The notes under the pieces: generated by a model
Told to the model about the DNA's origin: nothing
What the model saw: the letters and a program-made list of their open reading frames with translations, nothing else
Database searches by the model: none
Shown here: in pieces, positions 5,975 through 12,777 of the stretch
How positions within the stretch are numbered: the stretch's first letter is position 1
How the letters are laid out: every line of letters begins with the position of its first letter
Source of the DNA: an uncultured archaeon A07HN63
GTDB lineage: Archaea > Halobacteriota > Halobacteria > Halobacteriales > Haloferacaceae
Reading direction: 5' to 3'
Assembly: GCA_000496215.1 (NCBI GenBank)
Contig: KI543203.1
Coordinates: forward strand, 23,837-37,552
Length of the DNA: 13,716 bases
Program-made: the position numbers and the translations under genes

Positions 5975-6313
5975 GTGAGCGGATCGCGGATGGAGGGCCT
6001 CCGGAGTATGGAGAAGATCCGCATGATCCTCGACGGCGTCCGCGACGGCAATATCGTCATCCTCGAGGAGGGGCTGTCGCCGGACGAGGAATCGAAGCTC
6101 ATCGAGGTCACGATGACCGAGATCAGCCCGGACGACTTCACCGGGATCGAGATCGAGACCTATCCACGCGAGGAGGCCAGCGACCAGAGCCTCCTCGACC
6201 GCCTCATGGGCCGAGAGTCGACCGAGACACTCACCGTGATCGGTCCGGCCAACCAGATCGAAACCCTCCACAAGGACGACCAACTCATCAGCGCGCTGGT
6301 CTCACGGAAATAG
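5975..6313 (+). CDS. oapB: origin-associated protein OapB (DUF2073)
   Basis: Small soluble protein of unknown biochemical function, conserved beside the haloarchaeal oriC1. From GTG 5975 it has 112 residues. Recognisable parts are MEKIRMILDGVRDGNIVILE, the acidic LSPDEESKLIEVTMTEISPDDF, and the C-terminal TVIGPANQIETLHKDDQLIS. No membrane segment or metal motif is visible. Family resemblance continues upstream of the GTG (GVQIDLV), so the natural protein is probably longer, about 132 residues, starting at ATG 5914. That start is in a different frame (see 5914-5974). GTG 5975 is the first usual start codon in the conserved frame after the upstream stop at 5912, and may be used for reinitiation. 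It lies between oapA and oapC, three bases before the oapC ATG, and is surely cotranscribed. Confidence 0.82.
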   Translation: MSGSRMEGLRSMEKIRMILDGVRDGNIVILEEGLSPDEESKLIEVTMTEISPDDFTGIEIETYPREEASDQSLLDRLMGRESTETLTVIGPANQIETLHKDDQLISALVSRK

Positions 6314-6316
6314 CAA

Positions 6317-6979
6317 ATGCCCCACCAGTGCACCAACTGCGGCCACGTGTTTCCGGACGGCTCCAAGGAGATGCTCTCGGGCTGTCCGGACTGCGGCGGC
6401 AACAAGTTCCAGTTCAAACAGGGCTCGGTCGACGATGTCGAGGCCGATACATCCGACCAGCCCGCCGGCGATTCCGACCCGCAGCCCACTGGTGGCTCCG
6501 AACCGACATCCGGTCCCGAACCTGACGCATCCACAACTCCTGACACCACCGCGAGCACCGATTCTCCCGCTTCTGACCCCACACCCTCACCCGAAGCGCC
6601 AACAGACTCCGAGAGATCCGACGCCGAACTGATGGAATCAGATACCGCCGACGCCGAGGAATCACCGGCCCAGTCGTCCGCCCGGTCGGATGTCGTGTCG
6701 TCGGACGAACTCCCCGATTCCCCGCCCGACGCCGCGTCGACGGCCGACGCTGACGAACCGACCACCGAGTCTGAAGAGACCGCCGAATCGTCGGGTCTCA
6801 ACCAACTCCGGTCTGAACTCAACGACCAGTTCGAGAGCATCCGGATCGTCAGCCCCGGCGAGTACGAGTTGAACCTGATGGAGCTCTACGACCGCAACGA
6901 GTACATCATCTCGCTTCGCGAGGACGGCCGCTACATCATCGAGGTACCCGATAGCTGGGACACCGACATGCCGAGCTAA
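6317..6979 (+). CDS. oapC: origin-associated zinc-ribbon protein OapC
   Basis: Third gene of the origin-proximal operon, 220 residues. The N-terminus is a compact zinc ribbon with C5-X2-C8 and C23-X2-C26. Residues 36-160 are a Pro/Ser/Thr/Asp/Glu-rich, probably disordered linker. The C-terminal 55 residues form a small conserved domain (about 166-216, with SPGEYELNLMELYDRNEYI and DGRYIIEVPDSWD). The ATG at 6317 follows the oapB stop by three bases. A zinc ribbon tethered to a second small domain suggests an adaptor that binds nucleic acid or protein, but the function is not established. Its neighbours suggest a role linked to replication or to Orc1/GTPase signalling, which is inference. Confidence 0.88.
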   Translation: MPHQCTNCGHVFPDGSKEMLSGCPDCGGNKFQFKQGSVDDVEADTSDQPAGDSDPQPTGGSEPTSGPEPDASTTPDTTASTDSPASDPTPSPEAPTDSERSDAELMESDTADAEESPAQSSARSDVVSSDELPDSPPDAASTADADEPTTESEETAESSGLNQLRSELNDQFESIRIVSPGEYELNLMELYDRNEYIISLREDGRYIIEVPDSWDTDMPS

Positions 6980-6982
6980 CGC

Positions 6983-7006
6983 CCTGACTCATCAGGTACC
7001 CATTTT
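6983..7006 (+). terminator. possible terminator after oapABC
   Basis: CCTGA-CTCA-TCAGG (6983-6996) can form a 5-bp hairpin and is followed by TTTT at 7003-7006, in the 64-bp gap between oapC and the converging radical SAM gene. Archaeal termination relies mainly on T-runs, so the hairpin may be incidental. Confidence 0.35.
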
Positions 7007-7043
7007 CCACAACGCCGTATCAATTACTCCCCAACCGCGTCAG

Positions 7044-8039
7044 TCAGGCCAGCGGCGTTCGTTCGACGACAGTGCCGTCGACGGTCGGATACTGCTCGAT
7101 GATCTCGCCGTCGCTCACGTCGCCGTCCTCGACCATCTCCTCGAGCAGCCACCACGCCAGCTCGATGTGGTCGGATTTGACGGTGTAGAACTCCTCGGGG
7201 ACGCCGAGATCCTGCAGCCGCGCCTCGGGCTCCCACGTTTTCCCGTAGACGAGCGTCCCGTCGTCGGTGATCTCGTCGAACTCGCGGCCGATCACGCGGG
7301 CCATCCGTTTCAGCCGGTTGCGGTGCTGGGCGGCGTCCTTGAAGACGCTCGTACAGAAGTAGACCCGTTCGTGATCGGCCATCGTGTCGAGGATTTCCTC
7401 CTTCGATCCCTCGACCGCGGACATGTGGCCGTCCTGTAGTTCGTATCCCTTCTCCTGCATCCGGCGGTAGTTCCCGTCGCTCATCTCGAACTCGTTGATG
7501 TTACAAAAGTCCGCCGCACCCTCGTCGAGGAACTCCAGGAACTCCTCCTCGGCGCGAATTCCGGGAATCTCGAAGGCCGGCGTCATGCCCTCCTCACGAG
7601 CAATGTGGAGGATCTCTTCCCACTCGGTGCCGTGCAGGTCGCCCCACTGTTCGTACGGCGGGTGGAACCGGATCTCGTCGAGACCGGCCTCAGAGAGCCG
7701 TCGCATATTCTCGCGGCCGCCCGTGATCCCGGTGTAGAGGTGGGTGTGGTGGTCCTCGCCGAACTCGTCTTTCAGCATGCGGAGGTACCGACAGGTCTTG
7801 TTCATCGCCTCCTGTGGTTCCCCGCCCGTGATCGACGTTCCCAGCGCGTCCATGCGGTGGGCTTCCTTGATGATGTCCTCGTCGTCCTCGACGAGGCGTT
7901 CGTTGGCGTAGACGTCGGTGACGTTCTTGCGGTTTTCTCCAAGCGGACAGTAGAAACAGTCCCGCTGGTCACAGTAGCCGTAGACGAAAAGCACCATCTT
8001 CCCGCCCTTGGCGCACTGTTCGCAGCCTTTGGAGATCAT
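7044..8039 (-). CDS. radical SAM protein (COG2108 type)
   Basis: Predicted radical S-adenosylmethionine enzyme of 331 residues related to pyruvate formate-lyase activating enzymes; substrate unknown. The iron-sulfur motif is in YGYCDQRDCFYCPLGE, with cysteines C23, C28 and C31, spaced C-X4-C-X2-C instead of the canonical C-X3-C-X2-C. The SAM-binding TGGEP motif follows at 71-75. Two further N-terminal cysteines (C6, C9) could hold an additional metal. The remainder fits a radical SAM barrel (for example HLYTGITGG about 101, and DEIRFHPP about 122), with a C-terminal region ending TVDGTVVERTPLA. No membrane segment. It diverges from the DUF373 gene across 138 bp. The family is widespread in archaea; the exact reaction is not known to me. 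Confidence 0.82.
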   Translation of the reverse strand: MISKGCEQCAKGGKMVLFVYGYCDQRDCFYCPLGENRKNVTDVYANERLVEDDEDIIKEAHRMDALGTSITGGEPQEAMNKTCRYLRMLKDEFGEDHHTHLYTGITGGRENMRRLSEAGLDEIRFHPPYEQWGDLHGTEWEEILHIAREEGMTPAFEIPGIRAEEEFLEFLDEGAADFCNINEFEMSDGNYRRMQEKGYELQDGHMSAVEGSKEEILDTMADHERVYFCTSVFKDAAQHRNRLKRMARVIGREFDEITDDGTLVYGKTWEPEARLQDLGVPEEFYTVKSDHIELAWWLLEEMVEDGDVSDGEIIEQYPTVDGTVVERTPLA

Positions 8040-8145
8040 CAGTTACTACAGTATCGCTCCCCGCCACAAAAAGCGTCCGAAACCCGGTCAGCGTTCTCGA
8101 CTCCAGTGTTGACAACCCCACATTGCACCCGCTGCCCCAGAAAAG

Positions 8146-8152
8146 CCTTAAC
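8146..8152 (+). promoter_or_regulatory. TATA-like box for the DUF373 gene
   Basis: CCTTAAC in AAAAGCCTTAACCGG lies 26-32 nt upstream of the ATG at 8178, as expected for a leaderless haloarchaeal transcript. No Shine-Dalgarno sequence is visible. Confidence 0.5.
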
Positions 8153-8177
8153 CGGTCGCTCACGTAGGATCTGTCGA

Positions 8178-9293
8178 ATGCTCCTCGTCCTCTGTGTCGA
8201 CCTCGACGATGATGTCGGCCGCAAGACCGGCTGCTCGACGCCGGTAGTCGGGGCTGAAGCGGTTCAGGGAGCCGCCGTTGAGCTTGCCACGGTCGACCCA
8301 GAGGACTCCGACCTGAACGTCATGTTTCAGGGTATCTCGACCTGCAACGATCTTCGCGAGGAGGGCGACGAGGCGGTCGAGGTCGCCGTCGTCACGGGAA
8401 CCGAGGGCAGCGACATCAACGCCAACCGCGAGATCGGCGACGAGATCGACACGGTGCTGGCCGGCCTCCAGACCGGCGAGGAGGTCCGGGCGATCATCAT
8501 CACCGACGGTGCACAGGACGAGTCGGTCGTCCCGATCATCCGCTCGCGGATGCCGATCGACGGCGTCCAGCGTGTCGTCGTCCGACAGGCCCAGAACCTC
8601 GAATCGATGTACTACACGATCAAACAGGTGCTGGCCGACCCCGAAACGCGGGGGACGATCCTCGTCCCACTTGGGATTCTGCTACTCATCTACCCGCTGG
8701 TCGTCATCGCCGGCATCTTCGACGTCGCCGGCGCGGCTGTCCTCGGCCTTATTTCCGCCCTGCTGGGCCTCTACACCCTGTTCCGCGGCCTCGGCCTCGA
8801 AGACACCATCGACGCGACGGCCGACCGGGTTCGCAACAGCCTCTATGCTGGCCGCGCGACGCTGATCACCTACGTCGTCGCGGCGGCGCTTGTCATCGTC
8901 GGCGGCGTGCAGGGTGTCTCCCTGGTCGATACCGCGGCTGCTGCCGTTCCTGCACCGCTTGCTGGCGTGACCGCCGCGGCGGCGTTCGTCCACGGCTCCG
9001 TCCAGTGGTTCGCCGCCGCCGGCATCACCAGCAGTCTGGGGCAGGTCACCGACGAGTATCTCGCCGACCGGTTCCGCTGGCGATATCTCAACGCGCCGTT
9101 CTACGTCATCGCCATCGCTATCGTGCTCTATGGCCTTTCGGGCTTTTTCATCCCGCCCGCTGAGGGGATCGCCCCGCTCTCGTTGTCGGATCTCGCCGCA
9201 ACGCTCACGGCCGGGACGCTGCTGGGCGTGCTCAGCACACTCACCTTCGCGGTCGTCGAATCCCGGTACCCGGCCGAACCCGATCCGGCCTGA
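8178..9293 (+). CDS. DUF373 family membrane protein
   Basis: Archaeal conserved protein of 371 residues and unknown function. The soluble N-terminal domain (1-155) begins MLLVLCVDLDDDVGRKTG and carries Rossmann-like strands with acidic turns (ITDGAQDESVVPIIRSRMP about 108-126). After residue 158 come about six hydrophobic segments (about 160-180, 183-203, 227-247, 257-285, 305-325, 337-360). The ATG at 8178 starts exactly at the conserved strand and has a well-spaced AT-rich box. The two-part structure, a cytosolic sensor-like domain fused to a membrane bundle, suggests transport or signalling, but nothing here specifies a ligand. It converges with the 61-residue gene, whose stop is six bases away. 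Family assignment is confident. Confidence 0.88.
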   Translation: MLLVLCVDLDDDVGRKTGCSTPVVGAEAVQGAAVELATVDPEDSDLNVMFQGISTCNDLREEGDEAVEVAVVTGTEGSDINANREIGDEIDTVLAGLQTGEEVRAIIITDGAQDESVVPIIRSRMPIDGVQRVVVRQAQNLESMYYTIKQVLADPETRGTILVPLGILLLIYPLVVIAGIFDVAGAAVLGLISALLGLYTLFRGLGLEDTIDATADRVRNSLYAGRATLITYVVAAALVIVGGVQGVSLVDTAAAAVPAPLAGVTAAAAFVHGSVQWFAAAGITSSLGQVTDEYLADRFRWRYLNAPFYVIAIAIVLYGLSGFFIPPAEGIAPLSLSDLAATLTAGTLLGVLSTLTFAVVESRYPAEPDPA

Positions 9294-9298
9294 TTGTC

Positions 9299-9484
9299 CT
9301 ACCGAGCGACCCTGTTGAGAGCAACGGCGACGGCCACGCCAGCGACGACAACCCCGATCACGGTCGGCACCGTCTGCCCACTCCCCCATTCCCAGCCGAG
9401 TAGCTGTGTCCCCACAACTGCGACGAGCGCAGCGACGATCCCGATGGCCGTGGATAGTCGCCCGCCACCGCTACCGCCGTTCAT
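9299..9484 (-). CDS. small two-TM membrane protein (hypothetical)
   Basis: I do not recognise a named family. The 61-residue product has a glycine-rich start and two hydrophobic helices (about 12-30 and 39-58) separated by a WEWGSGQT turn, consistent with a helical hairpin in the membrane. It ends in NRVAR, giving positive charge to one side. An AT-rich box (CCCTTTTCG on the minus strand, about 9511-9519) lies roughly 30 nt upstream of the ATG. It fits snugly between the DUF373 stop and pyrE, and the hydrophobic periodicity argues against a random frame. Confidence 0.7.
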   Translation of the reverse strand: MNGGSGGGRLSTAIGIVAALVAVVGTQLLGWEWGSGQTVPTVIGVVVAGVAVAVALNRVAR

Positions 9485-9549
9485 ACGCGGATCTATTGCA
9501 CTATCGACACGAAAAGGGTTGGCCCGAGTTCGGCTTCGTCACCGAGCGC

Positions 9550-10071
9550 TCACTGCTCGGCCAGCAGTTCGCTCGCGGTCACGAGCGCGTCGAGTTCGAG
9601 GTCGTGGTTGGCCAGTTTCTCGCTCGCGCCCTCTTCGCGGTCGACGACGACGAGTACCCGGTTCACGACCGCGCCGGCCTCGCGCAACGCCTCGACCGCC
9701 TCGACCGCCGAGGTTCCGGTCGTCGCAATATCTTCCAGCACGACGACCTCCTCGCCCTCGTCCAGCCGGCCCTCGATCCGGTTACCGGTCCCGTACTCCT
9801 TGGCCTGCTTGCGGGCAATCACGTACGGCCGGCCGGTCTCGACGGCGGTCACCGCGACCAGCGGGACCGCGCCGAGGGCGACGCCAGCGAGTTTCGGCTC
9901 GTTGACCTCGCCCGCGAAGGCGTCGGCGATGAGTTCCAGACAGCGCGGGTTGGTCTCGAAGAGGTACTTGTCGACATAGTAGTCGCTGGTACCGCCGTGG
10001 GAGAGTTCGAACTCGCCGTACTGGACGGCGTCGGCATCGCGCAGGGCATCGATGAGTACCTGATTGGTCAT
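9550..10071 (-). CDS. pyrE: orotate phosphoribosyltransferase
   Basis: Converts orotate and PRPP to orotidine 5'-monophosphate in pyrimidine synthesis. The 173-residue protein has the family's full length. The PRPP-binding motif is VVVLEDIATTGTS (109-121), the flexible catalytic loop RKQAKEYGTGNRIEG (87-101), and the N-terminal substrate region FELSHGGTSDYYVDK (21-35). The ATG at 10071 is preceded by a TTTAAG-like box at the leaderless distance. It is transcribed on its own, leftward; no other pyr gene is in the window. Confidence 0.95.
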   Translation of the reverse strand: MTNQVLIDALRDADAVQYGEFELSHGGTSDYYVDKYLFETNPRCLELIADAFAGEVNEPKLAGVALGAVPLVAVTAVETGRPYVIARKQAKEYGTGNRIEGRLDEGEEVVVLEDIATTGTSAVEAVEALREAGAVVNRVLVVVDREEGASEKLANHDLELDALVTASELLAEQ

Positions 10072-10094
10072 ACGCCTGCTGGGCCAGCCGGCGG

Positions 10095-10101
10095 CTTAAA
10101 C
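10095..10101 (-). promoter_or_regulatory. TATA box for pyrE
   Basis: On the minus strand GTTTAAG lies 24-30 nt upstream of the pyrE ATG, a good haloarchaeal TATA-type sequence for a leaderless transcript. Confidence 0.55.
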
Positions 10102-10156
10102 GAGGTGGATCCACGGTACGCGGCCGGCGTTCGATCCGGTTGGTTCGTGCAAAACG

Positions 10157-10164
10157 GCTATACG
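10157..10164 (+). promoter_or_regulatory. TATA-like box for the wHTH-RelE pair
   Basis: GCTATACG lies 22-29 nt upstream of the ATG at 10186, again suggesting a leaderless transcript. It is divergent from and close to the pyrE promoter. Confidence 0.45.
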
Positions 10165-10185
10165 TTCCCCGCTGTTACCCCCGGT

Positions 10186-10530
10186 ATGAGCAGTGAACGC
10201 GACGGGTCGGGTCAGCAGGGCCGCGACGAGGCCGGCCGGTTCGACGAAACAGTGACCGATCAGGAGATCCTCAAGGTCTTCGATTACGAGGACGACCCCG
10301 TGCTCACCGCGAGCGAGGTCGCAACCGGCCTCCAGCGGTTTGGCGTCCAGATGACATCCGAAGGCGTCCGCAATCGCCTCGACTCGATGGCCGACGACGA
10401 CTTCGTCAGCCGGAAACAGCTCGGCGCCCGCGCGGTCGGCTGGTGGGCCGAGGTCGCCCCGGAACTCGCAGCCGAGACAGCTGCTGAAGTCGACCGCCGC
10501 GCCGACGCCGAGGAGTGGGACGAACTCTAA
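10186..10530 (+). CDS. winged-helix DNA-binding protein, possible antitoxin
   Basis: Predicted DNA-binding protein of 114 residues. After an acidic start (1-23), TDQEILKVFDYEDDPVLTASEVATGL (24-49) and MTSEGVRNRLDSMADDDFVSRKQLGARAVGWW (56-87) fit a winged helix: recognition helix around 57-67, wing around 72-87. This is the layout common in haloarchaeal MarR/ArsR-like regulators. The C-terminal tail (88-114) is Ala/Glu-rich and probably helical. Its stop lies six bases before a RelE-like gene, so the two are likely cotranscribed. By position it could be the antitoxin and autorepressor of a toxin-antitoxin pair, though it is not RelB-like. I chose the ATG at 10186 for its promoter spacing. The DNA-binding fold is likely; the antitoxin role is inference. 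Confidence 0.8.
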   Translation: MSSERDGSGQQGRDEAGRFDETVTDQEILKVFDYEDDPVLTASEVATGLQRFGVQMTSEGVRNRLDSMADDDFVSRKQLGARAVGWWAEVAPELAAETAAEVDRRADAEEWDEL

Positions 10531-10536
10531 GTACCG

Positions 10537-10785
10537 ATGGCGACGGTCCTGTTGCATCCCGACGTGACGGAGACGCTCGATGCCCTCCCGAACGATATCG
10601 AATCCCGGATTCGCTCGAAGCTGGACGACGCTGGCGACGATCCCGACCGCCACCTCAAACCGCTCACCGGCCGCGACGAGTACTCGCTCCGAATCGGCAA
10701 GCGACGCGCGATTATCGACTGGGACAAAGGGGCCGCCGAACTCCGCGTGCTAAAGGTCGATACGCGGGATACCGTTTATCGATAA
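10537..10785 (+). CDS. RelE/ParE-superfamily toxin-like protein
   Basis: An 82-residue protein of the RelE/ParE fold: a first strand (ATVLLHPDV), two helices (10-35), then strands with EYSLRIGKRRAIIDWD (48-63) and LRVLKVDTRDTVYR (69-82). The YxLRxGxxRAII pattern and the terminal R-x-x-VY are typical of the superfamily. RelE members cleave mRNA at the ribosome and ParE members poison gyrase; this sequence alone does not tell which, if either, it does. It begins six bases after the winged-helix gene and ends 14 bp before the converging trmG10 stop. The paired arrangement suggests a type II toxin-antitoxin module. Confidence 0.8.
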   Translation: MATVLLHPDVTETLDALPNDIESRIRSKLDDAGDDPDRHLKPLTGRDEYSLRIGKRRAIIDWDKGAAELRVLKVDTRDTVYR

Positions 10786-10799
10786 CCTCGGTCGCCGAC

Positions 10800-11819
10800 T
10801 CACTCTGCTGTCAACACGTGCACGTGCCGCACCAGCGAGCCGTGCACCCGCCGTTCGAACCGGCGCTCGACCGCCCAGTCCGCGTCGGTGGCTGCGTCCT
10901 CCCACGACCGGTCGGCGACGACGACCGCCCGCGGTGCGATCCGCCGGGCCTCACTGAGCGCGCCCGCAACGAGATCCGCCAGCTCGTGACGGGCGATCTT
11001 CGACTGTCGGCCGTAAGGGGCGTCGAAGACGACCGCGTCGGCCGCGTCGTCGACCAGCGGGAGCGCGGTCGCGTCGCCGTGGATCACGGTCACGTTGCCG
11101 TCGAACGCCTCGCCCGACTCCTCGCGTAGCGCGGCCAGATTCTCCCGGCTCCCGCGGGTCATCTTCCACTGCGCATCGATCCCGATCACGTCGCTGCCGA
11201 CGAGCCCGGCCTCCAGCAGCAGCCCGCCGGTGCCGCACATCGGATCGACAATTTTCGCCCCCGGCTCGGTACCCGCGATGTTCACGAGCGCGCGAGCGTC
11301 GAGCGGGGCCATACTTCCGGGCTGGACGAACGGCCGGTCGGTGGGGCGTCGCTCGCCGTAGTCCCGGCGGCTCTCGACGGCGAGCCAGCCGAGCAGACAG
11401 CAGGCCCCATAATCACCGTCCTCGGTGTCGCCGCCCGCGAACAACGCCCGCAGTTCGTGGTCGGGATCGTCGAGATCGATTTCGAACCCGCGGTCGACGA
11501 GCACCGAGCCGAGTCGCTGCTCGGCCGCTTGCGTGCTCACACCGGTCCTTCCACGCACGTCGCGAGCGCGAACTGCGACCGGTCCTTCGCGGTCGAACTG
11601 CGCAGCGGTGAGTGCGGCCGCCGCAGCCTCGATGTCGGCGTCGGTCCTCGCAACGAGGTCGCTGGCGGCGTGGGTGTAGGCGAGCCGCCGAACGCCGTCG
11701 GGGTCGATTCCGCGGGCGGTCGCCACCCCGCCGGCGACGACATCGACAGCACTCGCGGCCGCGGCGGCCTCACAGGCGGCGAATGCGTCCTCGTCGCCGG
11801 CGAGTTCGAGGCAGTACAC
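10800..11819 (-). CDS. trmG10: tRNA (guanine(10)-N2)-dimethyltransferase
   Basis: Archaeal Trm11-like enzyme that methylates G10 of tRNA (m2G/m2,2G) with S-adenosylmethionine. 339 residues: an N-terminal THUMP-containing RNA-binding half (1-160) and a Rossmann methyltransferase half. The linker motif DRPFVQPGSM is at 161-170, the SAM motif DPMCGTGGLLLEAG at 192-205, and the acidic motif GIDAQW at 213-218. The catalytic motif usually written (D/N)PPY is DAPYG here (266-270). The start is GTG at 11819 (MYCLELAGDE); no ATG or better start is apparent upstream. It converges with the RelE-like gene and diverges from a small membrane protein gene. COG1041 membership is confident; exact methylation product is by analogy. 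Confidence 0.88.
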   Translation of the reverse strand: MYCLELAGDEDAFAACEAAAAASAVDVVAGGVATARGIDPDGVRRLAYTHAASDLVARTDADIEAAAAALTAAQFDREGPVAVRARDVRGRTGVSTQAAEQRLGSVLVDRGFEIDLDDPDHELRALFAGGDTEDGDYGACCLLGWLAVESRRDYGERRPTDRPFVQPGSMAPLDARALVNIAGTEPGAKIVDPMCGTGGLLLEAGLVGSDVIGIDAQWKMTRGSRENLAALREESGEAFDGNVTVIHGDATALPLVDDAADAVVFDAPYGRQSKIARHELADLVAGALSEARRIAPRAVVVADRSWEDAATDADWAVERRFERRVHGSLVRHVHVLTAE

Positions 11820-11852
11820 GCCTCGACACAGTCGCAGGCCGGCTATCAGCGT

Positions 11853-11893
11853 GTCGGTCTCACCGACCGACAGCCGTCTTTCCGTGGTCGGTG
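11853..11893. repeat. clustered GTCGGT inverted repeats in a divergent intergenic region
   Basis: GTCGGT-CTC-ACCGAC (11853-11867) is a perfect 6-bp palindrome with a 3-bp spacer. CACCGACC (11861-11868) also pairs exactly with GGTCGGTG (11886-11893). The motif thus occurs three times within 41 bp between two divergent start codons, as an operator might. Confidence 0.45.
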
Positions 11894-11924
11894 TGTTCTT
11901 GCCTGTCGCTCACAGACCAGCGGT

Positions 11925-12248
11925 ATGGCCCTCTCGATGGCCGAAGTCGGCTGGTGGATCGCCGCCGTTCTCGCCTACGGCGTCGGTGACTACCTGACGA
12001 CCGTCGTCGCTGTCCGCCGGTACTCGGTCGTCGAGGCCAACCCGGCTGTGACCCGATTGCTGTCGGCACAGCCCGGTCCGGTCGAGTTTGGTGCTCTCAA
12101 ACTCGCCACGCTCCTGCTCTGCTATCTCGGCTTTCTCGCTATCGCCGACACTGCACTCGGCATCTGGCTTCCAATCGCGTTGACCGTTCTCGGGGTCGTC
12201 GTGACACTCTCGAATCTCCGCGCGATCACGAACAGCCGCCCCGACTGA
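11925..12248 (+). CDS. three-TM membrane protein (DUF5658-like)
   Basis: Hypothetical integral membrane protein of 107 residues. Hydrophobic segments lie at about 8-27, 54-75 and 79-98. The first contains GVGDYLTT and is followed by VVEANPAV, matching the D-x-x-TT and E-x-NP pattern I associate with DUF5658 proteins. The ATG at 11925 is chosen because upstream sequence in frame is Arg/Gly-rich and shadows trmG10. A second membrane protein gene follows 76 bp downstream in the same direction and may be cotranscribed. Function unknown. Confidence 0.75.
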   Translation: MALSMAEVGWWIAAVLAYGVGDYLTTVVAVRRYSVVEANPAVTRLLSAQPGPVEFGALKLATLLLCYLGFLAIADTALGIWLPIALTVLGVVVTLSNLRAITNSRPD

Positions 12249-12324
12249 CCTCCGTGTCGACCGCCCGCCTGCGGGTCGCCGCGCAAACGACAGATTCGAT
12301 ACCCTTCGGCTCCTCCGCCCCGGT

Positions 12325-12720
12325 ATGTCGCTCGGGTTGTCGGTGTCCAGCGGGCTCGTCGGCCTGCAGTCGTCGCCCAGTTCGATTGCGGCGCTGGGAA
12401 CGGTCGGGCTGCTGGCGCTGTTCCTCTCGGTGACGGCCCATCTCGCCGCCAGAAACGTCCTCGGTGATGTGGCCCCGCTGAAGGCGCTCGGCGTCGGGAT
12501 CGGGCCGGCGGTGATCTCGCTGGCAACGCAGCTCCTGTCGCTCCCGAGTGGGCTCGGTGTTGGTGTTGCGCTCGCGGTTGACGGGACCGCGATCAAACTC
12601 CTCTACGACCAACCGCCGCGGACGAGTGCCTACATCACGCTGATCCATGCGGTCATCACGGTCATCCTCGGGGCGGTCCTCGGCGGCGCGGTCGCGCTGT
12701 TCGTTACCGCGCCAACGTGA
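12325..12720 (+). CDS. four-TM membrane protein (hypothetical)
   Basis: Integral membrane protein of 131 residues with hydrophobic segments at about 20-42, 50-70, 73-93 and 102-128. Short polar loops contain LAARNVLGDVAPLK and YDQPPRTS. It resembles small conserved haloarchaeal membrane proteins (perhaps DUF7473), but I cannot assign a function. The start ATG 12325 opens the first hydrophobic region directly; CGATACCC about 25-32 nt upstream could be its promoter. Confidence 0.75.
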   Translation: MSLGLSVSSGLVGLQSSPSSIAALGTVGLLALFLSVTAHLAARNVLGDVAPLKALGVGIGPAVISLATQLLSLPSGLGVGVALAVDGTAIKLLYDQPPRTSAYITLIHAVITVILGAVLGGAVALFVTAPT

Positions 12721-12730
12721 CACGAGTCCG

Positions 12731-12769
12731 GTGACGTGAATCTTGTCACAGCACGAATCTTGTCTCGTG
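12731..12769. terminator. tandem small hairpins between convergent genes
   Basis: Two hairpins stand side by side: GTGAC...GTCAC (12731-12749) and CACGA...TCGTG (12752-12769). They share the direct repeat GAATCTTGTC (12738-12747 and 12755-12764). The spot between convergent stops suits a bidirectional terminator, although long T-runs are absent. Confidence 0.35.
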
Positions 12770-12777
12770 TTGTCGTC

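Noticed and set aside
5914..6525. 203-residue Arg/Pro-rich protein from ATG 5914
   Set aside because: Beyond the first ~14 residues it is an out-of-frame reading of oapB and oapC; only its N-terminus is of interest.
8682..9389. 235-residue frame antisense to DUF373
   Set aside because: Gly/Arg/Asp-rich shadow frame; the sense frame shows coherent membrane helices.
9406..10185. Upstream extension of the winged-helix gene through pyrE
   Set aside because: It is antisense to the clear pyrE gene; ATG 10186 has its own promoter-like box.
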